This document shows positions 45,821-53,458 of a stretch of DNA of 53,458 nucleotides, piece by piece. Origin of the DNA: Pseudoalteromonas prydzensis. Its GTDB lineage: Bacteria; Pseudomonadota; Gammaproteobacteria; Enterobacterales; Alteromonadaceae. A program made the position numbers and the translations under genes. Position 1 is the first letter of the stretch; each line of letters begins with the position of its first letter. A model generated the notes under the pieces. That model did no database searches. It was not told where the DNA came from and saw only the letters and a list, made by a program, of their open reading frames with translations. The stretch lies in contig NZ_DRGM01000026.1 in the NCBI RefSeq assembly GCF_011050055.1, forward strand, positions 1-53,458. Reading direction: 5' to 3'.

Positions 45821-45836
45821 AATAATTACTGATAAT

Positions 45837-46559
45837 TTAAAACGGGATATCGTCATCAAAGTCGATTGGTGGTTCCATTGGGTTTGATGCGCCGCCTTGT
45901 GGAGCATTTTGTGGCTTAGGTGCAAAACCACCTTGTGGTTGCCCGCCACCTTGTGGAGCATAGCCGCCACTTTGGTATTGATTACTTTGCTGTGGTGCTG
46001 CAGCAGGTTGCTGACGAGCAGCTGGCGCTTGTTGTGGTGCTGGCGCATAACCACCGCTTTGCTGTGGTGCACTTTGCTGTTGAGTGTAACCACCTTGTTG
46101 TGGTGCGCTTTGCTGTGGAGCGCTCTGTTGCTGGCCGTAACCAGCTTGAGATTGACCGCCTTGGCTGTGCTGTTGGCCACCTTGATAACCGCCACCTTGC
46201 TGATCACCACCACGGGCACCTAGCATTTGCATTTGGCCAGTAAAGCCGTCTACCACGATCTCAGTGGTGTATTTCTCTTGGCCTTGTTGGTCAGTCCATT
46301 TACGGGTTTGAAGTTTGCCTTCAACGTAAATTTGTGACCCTTTACGGCAATATTCACCTACAATTTCAGCTAACTTGCCAAAAAACACAACACGGTGCCA
46401 TTCTGTTTTATCAACCATTTGACCGGTGTTTTTGTCTTTATAGCTATCTGACGTAGCCAAGGTAATATTCGCTACACCATTGCCGTTAGGCATATAACGT
46501 ACTTCTGGATCTTGACCTAAATTACCAACCAAGATTACTTTGTTCACACCGCGTGCCAT
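45837..46559 (-). CDS. ssb: Single-stranded DNA-binding protein
   Basis: This 240-residue protein has an OB fold (1-112, [24 protein letters not shown]), a long Gly/Gln-rich linker (~115-225) and the conserved acidic tip DFDDDIPF that binds partner proteins. The linker is longer than in E. coli SSB (178 residues) and its repetitive codons open long spurious frames on both strands. It is 20 bp downstream of the MFS gene on the same strand and divergent from uvrA, the arrangement in this group. Confidence 0.96.
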   Translation of the reverse strand: MARGVNKVILVGNLGQDPEVRYMPNGNGVANITLATSDSYKDKNTGQMVDKTEWHRVVFFGKLAEIVGEYCRKGSQIYVEGKLQTRKWTDQQGQEKYTTEIVVDGFTGQMQMLGARGGDQQGGGYQGGQQHSQGGQSQAGYGQQQSAPQQSAPQQGGYTQQQSAPQQSGGYAPAPQQAPAARQQPAAAPQQSNQYQSGGYAPQGGGQPQGGFAPKPQNAPQGGASNPMEPPIDFDDDIPF

Positions 46560-46579
46560 GGACCTTTCTCCTATAAACG

Positions 46580-47947
46580 TTATATTAAACCAGCCGCTTT
46601 GCGGGCTTGGTCTAGGTCAAATTCTTTATCATCAATCTTTAAATAGCTACGATTTTCATCGCATACTACCGTTGCTTCTATTACACCTGGTAAAGCAACT
46701 AAACGAGACGCAAGGGTTTGCGCTTGCTGCTCATTACTTAATTCTGTCATTAAGCTTATCATTTTACTTCTTGGCGGGACTTGCATATTCCACGCAAGGA
46801 TAAGCCATATTAACCCAACAACTGCGGCCGCGGCAAACACTGCTTGCGGCGTTGTTGATTGCGCAACGTAACCTCCTAAAATACCACCTAAAAAAGCACC
46901 AAAAAATTGCCCAGACGAAAATACTCCCATCGCCGAGCCTTTTTGATTGGCAGGTGAAAAGCGCGATACCAATGCCGGCATGGTCGCTTCTAAAAAGTTA
47001 AACGCGACAAAATAGGCCAACATACATAACGCCATGCCTATAATACTATCAACCCATAACGCCATTGCCGTCATACTCATAGTCAATAACGCAACTGAAG
47101 CGATAAAGGCCTGCTTTTCTTTTTCTTTGCGAATGGCGATGATCATCATAGGTGCCATTAACAAAAAGCCAAAGATCAACACCGGAATATATATTTGCCA
47201 ATGTGCTGATGCGACCAGGCCATTGGCAATCAATTGCCCAGGTAGCGCAACAAAAATAGTGGTTAGGGTTAAATGGAGCAACATAATGCCCACATCTAAA
47301 CGTGCTAATTGTGGGTGTTTAATAAGCTTTTTAATATCAGTAAAGCTGGCTAGCGTATCGCCTTTGGGCGCCTTATTAACGGCTTTTGGCACTAAAAATA
47401 GCACGATAAAAATACCAAGGATAGCCAATGCCGCCGTCAACCAAAATATACCCGCAATGCCCCAAGCCGCGGCGACCATAGGCCCAAGCAACATGGCGAC
47501 AGCAAAGCTCATACCAATACTCATGCCGATTACGGCCATCACTTTTGGTCGTTGTTCGTCACGACTTAGATCAGAGGCAAAAGCAAGTAATGAACTGGCA
47601 ATCGCCCCCATTCCTTGTAATGCACGTCCTACAGTGACCATTTGCAAGGAATCAGCAGTGGCTGCAATAACAGAGCCCACAGCAAACAAACATAAACCAC
47701 CAACAATAACTTTTTTGCGGCCTATTTTATCTGATAACCAACCCATAGGTATTTGTAACAGCGCTTGTGTTAAACCATAAGCACCAATAGCAATACCAAT
47801 CCATAACGGTGAAAACCCAGCTAAATCTTGTCCATAAATAGCCAGCACTGGCATTAACATAAATAAGCCAAGCATACGAAATGCAAACACACTCGCGAGC
47901 GATACTGCGGCGCGTTTTTCTCGTGAATTAAGTGAAGATGCTGTCAT
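46580..47947 (-). CDS. MFS transporter, YajR-like
   Basis: This 455-residue transporter has 12 helices with the MFS signature [16 protein letters not shown] between TM2 and TM3 and a C-terminal soluble ferredoxin-like domain (~390-455, [33 protein letters not shown]). This tail is characteristic of YajR-type proton-driven exporters of unknown substrate. It is divergent from uvrA and upstream of ssb. Confidence 0.85.
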   Translation of the reverse strand: MTASSLNSREKRAAVSLASVFAFRMLGLFMLMPVLAIYGQDLAGFSPLWIGIAIGAYGLTQALLQIPMGWLSDKIGRKKVIVGGLCLFAVGSVIAATADSLQMVTVGRALQGMGAIASSLLAFASDLSRDEQRPKVMAVIGMSIGMSFAVAMLLGPMVAAAWGIAGIFWLTAALAILGIFIVLFLVPKAVNKAPKGDTLASFTDIKKLIKHPQLARLDVGIMLLHLTLTTIFVALPGQLIANGLVASAHWQIYIPVLIFGFLLMAPMMIIAIRKEKEKQAFIASVALLTMSMTAMALWVDSIIGMALCMLAYFVAFNFLEATMPALVSRFSPANQKGSAMGVFSSGQFFGAFLGGILGGYVAQSTTPQAVFAAAAVVGLIWLILAWNMQVPPRSKMISLMTELSNEQQAQTLASRLVALPGVIEATVVCDENRSYLKIDDKEFDLDQARKAAGLI

Positions 47948-48111
47948 GATTCGCGTGTTCTTGCTGTCTATTAAAATTCGAGCAGGGATTCTAGCACAAG
48001 CTTAACAAGAAATAATCGTTTCAAACTGATGATTTTTCATTGATCAAGGATTAATCTTCGCACGTATTATGAGATACTCAGTAAATCAATTTGGTAATGA
48101 AACGAGATAGC

Positions 48112-50937
48112 ATGGAAAACATTGAAGTCCGAGGCGCCCGCACGCACAATTTAAAAGACATCAGCCTAACCATTCCCCGTGATAAATTAATTGTTATCAC
48201 CGGGCTATCTGGTTCAGGTAAATCGTCTTTAGCATTTGATACCTTATATGCAGAAGGGCAGCGTCGGTATGTAGAATCTTTATCGGCCTATGCCAGACAA
48301 TTTTTATCTTTAATGGAAAAACCGGATGTTGATCATATTGAAGGGCTGTCGCCAGCAATTTCAATTGAACAAAAATCAACGTCACATAATCCTCGCTCCA
48401 CCGTTGGTACCATTACCGAAATTTATGATTACTTACGCTTAATGTTTGCCCGTGTTGGTGAACCGCGTTGCCCTACTCACGATTTGCCACTCGCTGCACA
48501 AACCGTGAGCCAAATGGTCGACACTGTTTTAGCGTTCCCTGAAGGCAGTAAATTGATGTTACTGGCTCCTGTGATAAAAGAACGCAAAGGTGAGCACGTT
48601 AAGTTGTTAGAGCAACTTGCCAGTCAAGGTTATATTCGCGCCCGTATTGACGGCGAAGTATGCGACCTCTCTGATCCACCGACTTTAGAACTACATAAAA
48701 AACACACTATTGAAGTCGTAGTTGACCGCTTTAAAGTTAAAGATGGTTTACAACAACGCTTAGCTGAGTCGTTTGAAACCGCGTTAGAGCTGTCTGCTGG
48801 TGTAGCAACAATTGCCTCGATGGATGATTCAAGCGCCGAAGAGTTACTGCTCTCTGCTAACTTTGCTTGCCCAACTTGTGGCTATGCGATGAGCGAACTC
48901 GAACCACGGTTGTTCTCGTTTAATAACCCGGCGGGCGCATGTCAAAGTTGTGATGGTTTAGGGGTTCGTCAATATTTCGACCCAAATAGAGTGATTCAAA
49001 ACCCTGAGTTAAGTTTATCTGGTGGGGCAATCAAAGGCTGGGATAAACGCAGTTTTTACTATTTTCAGATGCTGCAAGCGGTTGCTGAGCACTATAAATT
49101 TGATTTAGAAATGCCCTTTCAGGAACTGTCTAAAGACGCTAAAAAAATCATTTTAGAAGGTTCTGGCGAGACAAAAATTGCTTTTAACTACCGCAACGAT
49201 CGAGGGGACTTAATAACTCGTAACCATGAGTTTGAAGGCGTGCTCAATAATATGAACCGCCGCTATCGTGAGACCGAATCAAATTCAGTGCGCGAAGAGC
49301 TGGCTAAATACCAAACCAGCCAAGCGTGCCCAAGTTGTAAAGGTTCGCGCCTACGCCAAGAAGCGCGCAGTGTATTTATCGGCCAAACTAACTTACCCGC
49401 TATCACCAGTATGAGTATTGGTGAAGCGATGAGCTTTTTTGAGCAACTAAGCTTAACCGGTCAAAAAGGCCAAATAGCTGAAAAAATCTTAAAAGAAATT
49501 CGCGATCGTTTATCGTTTTTGATCAATGTCGGCCTTAACTACCTTTCATTAGAGCGCAGTGCCGATACTTTATCTGGCGGTGAAGCGCAGCGGATCCGCC
49601 TAGCCAGCCAAATTGGTGCTGGCCTTGTTGGCGTAATGTATGTGCTTGATGAGCCATCGATTGGTTTACATCAACGCGATAACGACCGCTTATTAAAAAC
49701 CCTTATCCACTTACGTGATCTCGGTAATACCGTGATTGTAGTTGAGCATGATGAAGATGCGATCCGCGCCGCCGATCACATTATTGATATTGGCCCCGGC
49801 GCTGGTGTACATGGCGGCTATGTAATAGCTCAAGGTACCCGTGATGATATTTTGGCCAGTGCAGAGTCTGTCACAGGGCAGTTTTTGTCGGGTAAACGCA
49901 AAATTGAAGTTCCCAAAGAGCGTCATAAAATCAACGACAAGTGGTTAGAGCTGTTTGGCGCTAGCGGTAATAACTTGAAAAATGTCGATTTAAAAATACC
50001 TTTTGGTTTGATGACTTGTATTACTGGTGTATCAGGCTCTGGTAAATCAACGCTTATCAACGACACTTTATTCAAACTCGCGCATACCGAACTAAATGGC
50101 GCAACCACCGCCGAAGCTGCACCATACAAATCAATTAGTGGCCTTGAGCATTTTGACAAAGTAATCGATATTGACCAAAGCCCCATTGGCCGTACGCCAC
50201 GCTCAAACCCAGCCACATATACCGGTATTTTTACTGGTATCCGTGAGTTGTTTGCGGGTACGCAAGAATCACGCTCGCGTGGTTATAAAGTGGGTCGCTT
50301 TAGCTTTAACGTTAAAGGTGGTCGTTGTGAAGCCTGCCAAGGCGATGGCGTAATTAAAGTCGAAATGCACTTTTTACCGGATGTATACGTGCCGTGTGAT
50401 GTCTGTAAAGGACAACGTTATAACCGCGAAACGCTCGAAGTACAGTACAAAGGTAAAAACATTCACCAAGTGCTTGAGATGACAGTGGAAGATGCGCACG
50501 ACTATTTTGATAAGATACCCGCCATTGCACGCAAACTAAAAACCTTAATGGATGTCGGCTTGTCGTATATTCGCTTAGGTCAAGCAGCGACTACGCTCTC
50601 CGGTGGTGAAGCGCAGCGGGTTAAACTCGCCCGTGAGCTATCAAAACGTGATACAGGTAAAACCTTGTACATTTTGGATGAGCCAACTACAGGCTTGCAC
50701 TTTGCCGATATTGAGCAATTATTAGTAGTGCTGCATCGCCTACGCGATCATGGCAATACTATCGTAGTTATTGAGCATAATCTTGATGTAATAAAAACAG
50801 CCGATTGGATCATTGATTTAGGTCCTGAAGGTGGCGCTGGCGGCGGTGAGATCCTCATTGCAGGCACGCCAGATGAAGTAGCCGAATGTGAGCGTTCACA
50901 TACCGGTCACTATTTGAAACCCCTATTATTAAAATAG
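48112..50937 (+). CDS. uvrA: UvrABC excision nuclease subunit A
   Basis: This 941-residue DNA-damage sensor has two ABC modules: Walker [10 protein letters not shown] and GVSGSGKST, signature LSGGEAQR twice, and Walker B VLDEPS/ILDEPT. Two zinc fingers are visible (CPTCGYAM...CQSC and CEACQGDG...CDVC). It loads UvrB at lesions for nucleotide-excision repair. ATG 48112 (MENIEVRGA) is preferred over the 48091 frame start. I looked for but did not find a clear LexA box in 47950-48111. Confidence 0.97.
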   Translation: MENIEVRGARTHNLKDISLTIPRDKLIVITGLSGSGKSSLAFDTLYAEGQRRYVESLSAYARQFLSLMEKPDVDHIEGLSPAISIEQKSTSHNPRSTVGTITEIYDYLRLMFARVGEPRCPTHDLPLAAQTVSQMVDTVLAFPEGSKLMLLAPVIKERKGEHVKLLEQLASQGYIRARIDGEVCDLSDPPTLELHKKHTIEVVVDRFKVKDGLQQRLAESFETALELSAGVATIASMDDSSAEELLLSANFACPTCGYAMSELEPRLFSFNNPAGACQSCDGLGVRQYFDPNRVIQNPELSLSGGAIKGWDKRSFYYFQMLQAVAEHYKFDLEMPFQELSKDAKKIILEGSGETKIAFNYRNDRGDLITRNHEFEGVLNNMNRRYRETESNSVREELAKYQTSQACPSCKGSRLRQEARSVFIGQTNLPAITSMSIGEAMSFFEQLSLTGQKGQIAEKILKEIRDRLSFLINVGLNYLSLERSADTLSGGEAQRIRLASQIGAGLVGVMYVLDEPSIGLHQRDNDRLLKTLIHLRDLGNTVIVVEHDEDAIRAADHIIDIGPGAGVHGGYVIAQGTRDDILASAESVTGQFLSGKRKIEVPKERHKINDKWLELFGASGNNLKNVDLKIPFGLMTCITGVSGSGKSTLINDTLFKLAHTELNGATTAEAAPYKSISGLEHFDKVIDIDQSPIGRTPRSNPATYTGIFTGIRELFAGTQESRSRGYKVGRFSFNVKGGRCEACQGDGVIKVEMHFLPDVYVPCDVCKGQRYNRETLEVQYKGKNIHQVLEMTVEDAHDYFDKIPAIARKLKTLMDVGLSYIRLGQAATTLSGGEAQRVKLARELSKRDTGKTLYILDEPTTGLHFADIEQLLVVLHRLRDHGNTIVVIEHNLDVIKTADWIIDLGPEGGAGGGEILIAGTPDEVAECERSHTGHYLKPLLLK

Positions 50938-50967
50938 GGCTTTCCCTTTAAGTACTAAGGTTGGCCG

Positions 50968-52026
50968 GTGTTAAGATATATGAAAATCGCCAGATGGCAT
51001 GCAAACAAACAGCTGAGGAAACAACAGCAAAATTTGCAACCTCATAAGCTGCGCTTTTATGAGCAAGGTAAAGCTATTTGGTTTAATCTTAACACCGCAC
51101 AAAAGCTCTATTTATTGGCACTGCTCTGCCTAATTATATTTCAAAGTGGGTGGCTGTGCGCAGCTATCACCATAGTAGCGCTTACCATTGAGTTTTGGCC
51201 TAAGTTCAATAAGCTCTGGCATTCACTGGCTGGCAAAGCACTTATACTGATATTTTATGCCAGTATCGCCAACTTTGTGCTGGCCGACGCCAGTGGCATC
51301 GTCAATAATGTTACTCATGTTTCTGCAACACATTTTAATTACACCCACAATTTCGCCACACTACTTTACTTACCGCCCTGGGCGCTGGGTATCTCTTTAT
51401 CGACATTACTATTATTGCAATTGATATTACCGTTTTACATTTTTGCGCTATTAATAATCAAGCCATTTGGTTCGCAGCGGGTAAAGTTTATTAGCCAAAG
51501 CTATTCACCTTTGCTTACCGCTTCTATACGGTTCTTTTTATCAACCATTGTAATAATCAATCTAATGTCTTTTGTTGACGACAAAGACACCGATGCCGTT
51601 ATTGATGACATTGTAAGCAACTTCGTTAGCAGCAAAGCGCTCTCAAGCCAATCACTAACAGAGCAACAAGAAGTTGAAGTTGTCGAAGAGCTCAGCCAAA
51701 AAATACATGGACAACTGCCAAGTGAGGATATTACAGAAACACCTCCCGCGCCGCCCATAACCAACATGGAAGAAGATGAAACCACTCAATCCGTGCGATT
51801 ATTCTTTAACACAAAAGGTTACTTTGAACGCAGCAAACGCTTAATTGCTATGTTTGCTTACACCTACGAAGCAGATCAGTACTCCCGTTGCAAAAAATCA
51901 GACGACAGTAAAGCAATTGAGATTAACGACTACGAAATTGTTGAAATTGCACCAGATAACAGCAAACCTTACGGTTACAGTTTTACGGTAAAAGCCTGCC
52001 AATCGCCGGGTATTAAAGCGCCATAG
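50968..52026 (+). CDS. Unrecognised membrane protein
   Basis: I do not recognise this 352-residue protein. Hydrophobic segments at ~48-62, 64-80, 88-105, ~145-165 and 190-207 are joined by a basic N-terminus. Residues ~205-275 are acidic (EEVEVVEELSQKIHGQLPSEDITETPPAPP) and probably cytoplasmic, followed by a folded-looking C-terminal part with conserved Cys (RCKKSD, KACQSPG). Start is the GTG at 50968 (AAGG eight bases upstream) or the ATG at 50980. It follows uvrA closely (30 bp) and could be co-transcribed. Confidence 0.6.
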   Translation: MLRYMKIARWHANKQLRKQQQNLQPHKLRFYEQGKAIWFNLNTAQKLYLLALLCLIIFQSGWLCAAITIVALTIEFWPKFNKLWHSLAGKALILIFYASIANFVLADASGIVNNVTHVSATHFNYTHNFATLLYLPPWALGISLSTLLLLQLILPFYIFALLIIKPFGSQRVKFISQSYSPLLTASIRFFLSTIVIINLMSFVDDKDTDAVIDDIVSNFVSSKALSSQSLTEQQEVEVVEELSQKIHGQLPSEDITETPPAPPITNMEEDETTQSVRLFFNTKGYFERSKRLIAMFAYTYEADQYSRCKKSDDSKAIEINDYEIVEIAPDNSKPYGYSFTVKACQSPGIKAP

Positions 52027-52054
52027 CGGGCTTGTAATGGTACAGTGATTTTGG

Positions 52055-52098
52055 TCACCCATTAAGAAAAAAATGTTAAAAAAACTTTATGATGGGTG
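52055..52098. terminator. Weak convergent hairpin
   Basis: CACCCAT...ATGGGTG with flanking TAAG/CTTTA arms forms an imperfect stem with an A-rich loop between convergent genes. Possible terminator; pairing has gaps. Confidence 0.3.
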
Positions 52099-52117
52099 TC
52101 TTCTTTGTATTCATTTA

Positions 52118-52645
52118 TTAATACTTTTTCGCCGTCTTTAAACTAAAAACCAGTAACCAAAATAAATAAAAATTCAACACATTTAATAAGATGAAGGCAC
52201 CTTTTTGATTATAGAGGTCATCCGTTTTGTGGCCTTTAAAGTCCCAGGTAAAAACCCAGCCAAATACCCAAAAAAGCAACATGCTCAATAGAACAACAAA
52301 AGCTAGGATTATCTTGAGGCGAACAACCCAATTGCTAGGGCCAAAATAAACAAAGCCAAACCCTTTCGTTAAAAAAAATAACTGACACACGTATATTGGC
52401 ATATCAACCAGCACACAAAAGGCAAGCCAATTATAAAAGTCGGGCTTTGCAGAGGCATTATTGATATTTATAAAGATCGGCAATCTATTTAATAGCTGAA
52501 TCAAATCGACTGACAAATAGCTCCACTCAAATAACAAAAAACAAAAAGTGCTTACCAATAAAACCAGAGTAAAATGACAGAGAATAGCTCCCTTAAACTT
52601 ATAAGATAAATACACTTCATCGACGGTTACATTAATTCTGCTCAT
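52118..52645 (-). CDS. Unrecognised four-helix membrane protein
   Basis: This 175-residue protein has four hydrophobic helices (~22-42, 70-90, 105-130, 150-170). A cytoplasmic basic N-terminus and polar loops separate them. It has no domain I recognise; it may be an orphan accessory gene. The helices are rich in Phe, Leu and Trp. It converges on the gene ending at 52026. Confidence 0.55.
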   Translation of the reverse strand: MSRINVTVDEVYLSYKFKGAILCHFTLVLLVSTFCFLLFEWSYLSVDLIQLLNRLPIFININNASAKPDFYNWLAFCVLVDMPIYVCQLFFLTKGFGFVYFGPSNWVVRLKIILAFVVLLSMLLFWVFGWVFTWDFKGHKTDDLYNQKGAFILLNVLNFYLFWLLVFSLKTAKKY

Positions 52646-53169
52646 AAGTCACATCATCCACTAAATTTGATTTCCTTCAACACCATCTTAATTAAAGTCT
52701 AGTCCCTTGCACTAAAACTGAACACAGCACTAAGCGATGTTCTTTAGTTAAAATACTTCTGAGCTGAGATAGCCCAGAAGTACTATGCCTTCTTGATTTG
52801 TTGTAATCAACTTCAATGTATTAAGATACCGCTTGGCGTATTGTTTTACACTTCATAATTATCTCGCCATGTGTGATGGTTTAATGAAACTGGGTGCCAG
52901 CGAGCAACGAGCCATAGCATGTGGGAGCACTAGTATCAAAGTACCAAAAGTAAGCGTTGGAAGTGAGGTCCTTGTAGAAGCTCAAAAACAAAAGGAATTA
53001 ATATTGCTCTAGGTAATGACTATTTAGCTTCATGAGGTTTAACGTTACTTAGAGATATTTGGATAAATATTTATTACGGAAGATGAACCGCCCATTGCAC
53101 TTTATATTTAATAAAAAGTGCTTGATGGGTGATGTAGGCCCTGGAGGTTAGAGATCTCCGGCTACCCGA
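52646..53169. other. 524-bp gap, no confident gene
   Basis: No gene above 60 residues is supported. A 42-codon frame at 52884-53012 (plus; MKLGASEQRAIACG...) has a coding-like composition but no ribosome site and could be a remnant. Near 53125-53160 a partly palindromic GGAG/CTCC region may be a terminator for the minus-strand gene ending elsewhere. Otherwise featureless AT-rich DNA. Confidence 0.5.
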
Positions 53170-53458
53170 TTAGGCTTTTTTGTAAACGAAAAAACGAAAT
53201 ATTAAAGCTTGAAATAATGCTGCGAGACCAAGCAACAACGAACCTTTATAAAACAAGCACGGTATAACAAATACAATTGGCAAAGCAGCGTAGTATAAAT
53301 AAGAACCATTAGTATATTTGCTTATTACAAAATGGAGAGGGAATCCAATTACTAACCATCCAGCAATAGAAATAAGCAAATACACACCTATGTATAGCAA
53401 TAGCGTAACAACAAAACCTAAAATATCGTTCTCTGATGATGTAAAACTATTAATTAAA
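53170..53458 (-). CDS. Hypothetical membrane protein, cut by the window edge
   Basis: The frame is open to the right edge of the window, so the N-terminus is missing; an internal TTG at 53400 is not a convincing start. At least 95 residues are visible with three or four hydrophobic segments (LLLYIGVYLLISIAGWLVIGF, LYYAALPIVFVIPCLF, LLLGLAALFQALIFRFFVY). No family recognised. The stretch before the stop ends in a basic YKKA. Confidence 0.5.
   Translation of the reverse strand, partial: LINSFTSSENDILGFVVTLLLYIGVYLLISIAGWLVIGFPLHFVISKYTNGSYLYYAALPIVFVIPCLFYKGSLLLGLAALFQALIFRFFVYKKA

Larger units (their letters stand above)
45561..45836. other. csrD-ssb intergenic region with two terminator-like hairpins
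   Basis: This 276-bp gap has two terminator-like hairpins (45665-45690 and 45792-45820). The ~100 bp between them hold no ORF worth calling. The first hairpin is close to the region expected for the csrD-like promoter. Confidence 0.5.

Noticed and set aside
45752..46243. Long frames overlapping ssb on both strands
   Set aside because: They arise from the repetitive Gln/Gly codons of the ssb linker and give low-complexity proteins.
47034..47780. 248-residue plus-strand frame inside the MFS gene
   Set aside because: Antisense of conserved transporter helices; no start context or recognisable domain.
47948..48111. LexA (SOS) box upstream of uvrA
   Set aside because: No CTG-N10-CAG with acceptable flanks; the nearest CTG/CAG pair has 16 bases between.
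52884..53012. 42-codon ORF as a gene
   Set aside because: No ribosome site, no recognisable family and isolated in a gap; kept only as a possible remnant in the gap note.

Overview
The window looks like a chromosomal segment of a marine gammaproteobacterium of the order Alteromonadales, most likely Pseudoalteromonas or a close relative. The basis is the core gene content and order (tldD, nitrilase, yhdP, rng, maf, mreD, mreC, mreB; csrD-like, ssb, MFS, uvrA), AT-rich intergenic DNA and protein similarity recognised by eye. No rRNA, tRNA or CRISPR array was seen.

Layout. (1) 1-10.1 kb: a glutaredoxin-MauE fusion gene (copy 1), then a long minus-strand metal-efflux operon read blaI, blaR1-like, czcC, czcB, czcA, hupE, membrane anchor, small periplasmic protein. 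A DUF3147 gene diverges from its promoter. (2) 10.2-20.4 kb: a defence-type island with an SF2 helicase plus winged-helix/coiled-coil partner on the minus strand, a divergent XRE regulator with four dyad operators between them, then a three-gene set of MBL-fold hydrolase, 1924-residue trypsin-STAND NTPase and 81-residue protein. This set resembles type I AVAST (Avs1). The island ends in CTGGAAA dyads, an eight-copy GCTTCGG tandem repeat and a terminator. (3) 20.4-22.5 kb: LysR regulator divergent from a VOC protein and a GST. (4) 22.6-29.9 kb: Grx-MauE copy 2, an MscS channel, an inserted TonB-receptor/two-component cassette, a 3' fragment of the same mscS, and Grx-MauE copy 3. (5) 30-42.7 kb: conserved minus-strand envelope, RNA and cell-shape genes, plus a PEGA-SUMF1 protein. 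(6) 42.9-53.4 kb: PLP enzyme, csrD-like, ssb, MFS, uvrA and three unrecognised membrane proteins, the last running off the right edge.

How the pieces work together. The left block couples a BlaI/BlaR1-type proteolytic switch to an RND heavy-metal pump with HupE-type transport. The central island is probably anti-phage: an Avs1-like sensor-effector under a promoter region apparently controlled by its own XRE repressor, with an uncharacterised helicase pair as the other arm. The three Grx-MauE paralogues bracket both accessory blocks. A 177-bp direct repeat of the mscS 3' end brackets the TonB/two-component cassette, which is the footprint expected of single-crossover integration of a circular molecule. 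The right half is ordinary core genome.
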